From Gavia stellata (Eukaryota > Chordata > Aves > Gaviiformes > Gaviidae), in NCBI RefSeq assembly GCF_030936135.1, contig NC_082603.1, positions 20,178,880-20,242,879 of the forward strand: DNA of 64,000 nucleotides, read 5' to 3'. The position numbers and the translations under genes were made by a program. Every line of letters starts with the position of its first letter. Positions within the stretch are counted from its first letter, which is position 1. Positions 62,481-64,000 of this stretch are shown here, piece after piece. The notes beneath the pieces were generated by a model. The model did not search any database. It saw only the letters and a list, made by a program, of their open reading frames with translations, and was not told the DNA's origin.

Positions 62481-63900
62481 AAGCCAGGAGGTGTTTACTG
62501 GAGGCAAGGTCCAGCATTCACCTTTGCTCTGCACACAGAGCCTCACAGAGCTGCTCTTTAAGGGTCACCCCACTGCATCTATCTGCACAGGAGGGGAGAG
62601 CACCTGTACACAGGCTATCAAAGTGTATTTGACATTGCACAAAACTCATAAGAAAGCTTATTTAAGGTGCTCTGTGATGCACACAAGCCTTGAACTAGCT
62701 ATGCATCTCTCTTGAGGGTTCCTCCTATTGTATGAGATTACAGCCACAGCTTCCAAGCACTGCTGCTGTTGCAGACCTCTTCAGCTTTCCCTGGGGAAAG
62801 TTGAGTGCAGTTGCCTTTCAGTTTACAGGGAAAATAAGGTTAAAAAACCCCACAGAAAGAATTTTGAGAAATTCTTGGCCTCTACAATGTTTATACTGAG
62901 TAGCATCTGTCCAGCCTGTTAGCACCCCATCCGCACTGTCAGCTTTCAGCACTCTTCTTAGCCACCAAATATTGTATTGCTTGTGAAATTCCTGCTCCTG
63001 AAGGCTATGGGTGCCTGCTAATCCTGAGTCCTGACTTGCACAGATATCTTTACATTTTGCTGTATATACAGAGGTCTTATCTTTGAGCCTTTGTTCTCAG
63101 TAATTTTGCTATATTTTCTAGAGAAAATAGCCCCCAAAATTTGTTCCTTTAATAAAGAAAAGCAAGGACCACCTGAGCTTTGGGGAGAACTGCTCTGGGA
63201 GAACAGTGTTCTCTGGTGGCTTGCGGAGATCTGAGAGGGGCTAAGTTTATTTTTTTCAAGGCTGATGGTAAAGCACATTTCCAGGCCATTTTCTGTCCTC
63301 TTTTGCAAGAATTAAAATATTCAATACTGTGCTATGATTCACAGCTCTGTCATGCAGGTTTGAAAAGCATTCAATACATCTTACTGTTAGGACTCATTGT
63401 ACTACCCAGGGCAGGTCATACCTAGCTAGCAGCTGTTTATGGGATAAAAACATTCACTCAGTTTGGAGTTGGTTCATAACAGCTTAAAATTGGACAAAGT
63501 TCTTGTTCTGCACGACTTCATGTTTCCCTTCTTGCCTGCATTATTCTCTCAAAGATCCCTGTGTAATTTTTCTACATTATTTTCAGTGTCATTCTCTGTA
63601 CCTTTTTCTTTTATTCATTTCCTTCTCTTTCTTCTTTTCTTTCCCATGACATGTTTTTAATTTCTTCTATAGGCTTTCTTTTTCCTTTTCTGATTTCTTT
63701 CCATCAGGCTCTGCTTTTTCTGTTCCCATCATCATACCTTCATGCAGTCCTTTCCCTCCCCAACACACATCTCTTTGCCTGCCTCAGATTCATGCCTGTG
63801 CTCAGCCACCGCAACAGCTTCGGGCATGTGGTCCAGATGAAGATAATGAAAAGATGAGGAAAGCCTTGCATTTGGAAGAAGAATCAAGTGCAAAAATAGA

Positions 63901-63924
63901 AAGGGCTATCACAAGGGCTATCAC
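63901..63924 (+). repeat. Exact 12-bp tandem duplication
   Basis: AAGGGCTATCAC occurs twice back to back (63901-63912 and 63913-63924). Two units only. Confidence 0.9.
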
Positions 63925-64000
63925 GACTGTATCAGCAGCACGGGGGTATCTTGTTTTGCTTGACAGTGGGAGGCCACATCCAGGACACTGGACAAACTGG

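Larger units (their letters stand above)
52090..64000. other. Downstream region without a recognised gene
   Basis: About 12 kb. By mammalian synteny SSX2IP is the next gene, but I see none of its exons here. The stretch 56.7-60.7 kb is GC-richer with exon-like frames on both strands that I cannot assign. A coding-like minus-strand segment stands at 53333-53508. The far end (63.59-63.66 kb) is pyrimidine-rich. Confidence 0.6.

Noticed and set aside
62348-62520. Possible retrocopy tail at the A28 run
   Set aside because: No recognisable gene or SINE body before it and no flanking target-site duplication.

Overview
The window comes from a vertebrate nuclear genome, most likely a bird. It carries spliced genes with GT-AG introns, two sharp CpG islands and long AT-leaning introns. 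Its gene order matches the conserved vertebrate block MCOLN3 - MCOLN2 - LPAR3 (human 1p22.3), here packed into about 52 kb. I saw no CR1 3' end, no full-length transposon, and no tRNA, rRNA or CRISPR array. The bird call rests on compactness, CpG-rich first exons and protein similarity; a reptile is not excluded.

Layout (all three genes on the + strand, head to tail): 1-2319 holds the last three coding exons of MCOLN3 (TRPML3, a lysosomal/endosomal cation channel), cut by the left edge, followed by its 3' UTR. About 2.8-6.6 kb is intergenic. A CpG island (about 6.64-7.5 kb) holds the first exon of MCOLN2 (TRPML2), whose 14 coding exons I could join without a frame break from 6895 to 28593 (554 residues). 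About 29.3-33.4 kb is intergenic. A second CpG island (about 33.48-34.06 kb) is the likely promoter and non-coding first exon of LPAR3 (EDG-family lysophosphatidic acid receptor). Its two coding exons lie at 41881-42616 and 49733-50082 (361 residues), and polyadenylation signals sit near 52.05 kb. From about 52.1 to 64.0 kb there is no recognised gene.

How they work together: MCOLN2 and MCOLN3 are tandem paralogues encoding PI(3,5)P2-regulated endolysosomal cation channels. LPAR3 is a plasma-membrane GPCR for LPA. Nothing in the sequence shows a shared function; linkage is ancestral synteny.

I found no exotic new system. The points most worth a second look are: (1) an unrecognised minus-strand segment at 53333-53508 with a coding-like base pattern; (2) an upstream ORF ending six bases before the LPAR3 start codon; (3) a 39-residue two-exon ORF inside LPAR3 intron 1; (4) a CpG-rich, donor-bearing patch inside MCOLN2 intron 11; (5) a split, possibly alternative C-terminus of MCOLN3. 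All exon boundaries were derived by eye from reading frame, splice consensus and recalled family similarity.
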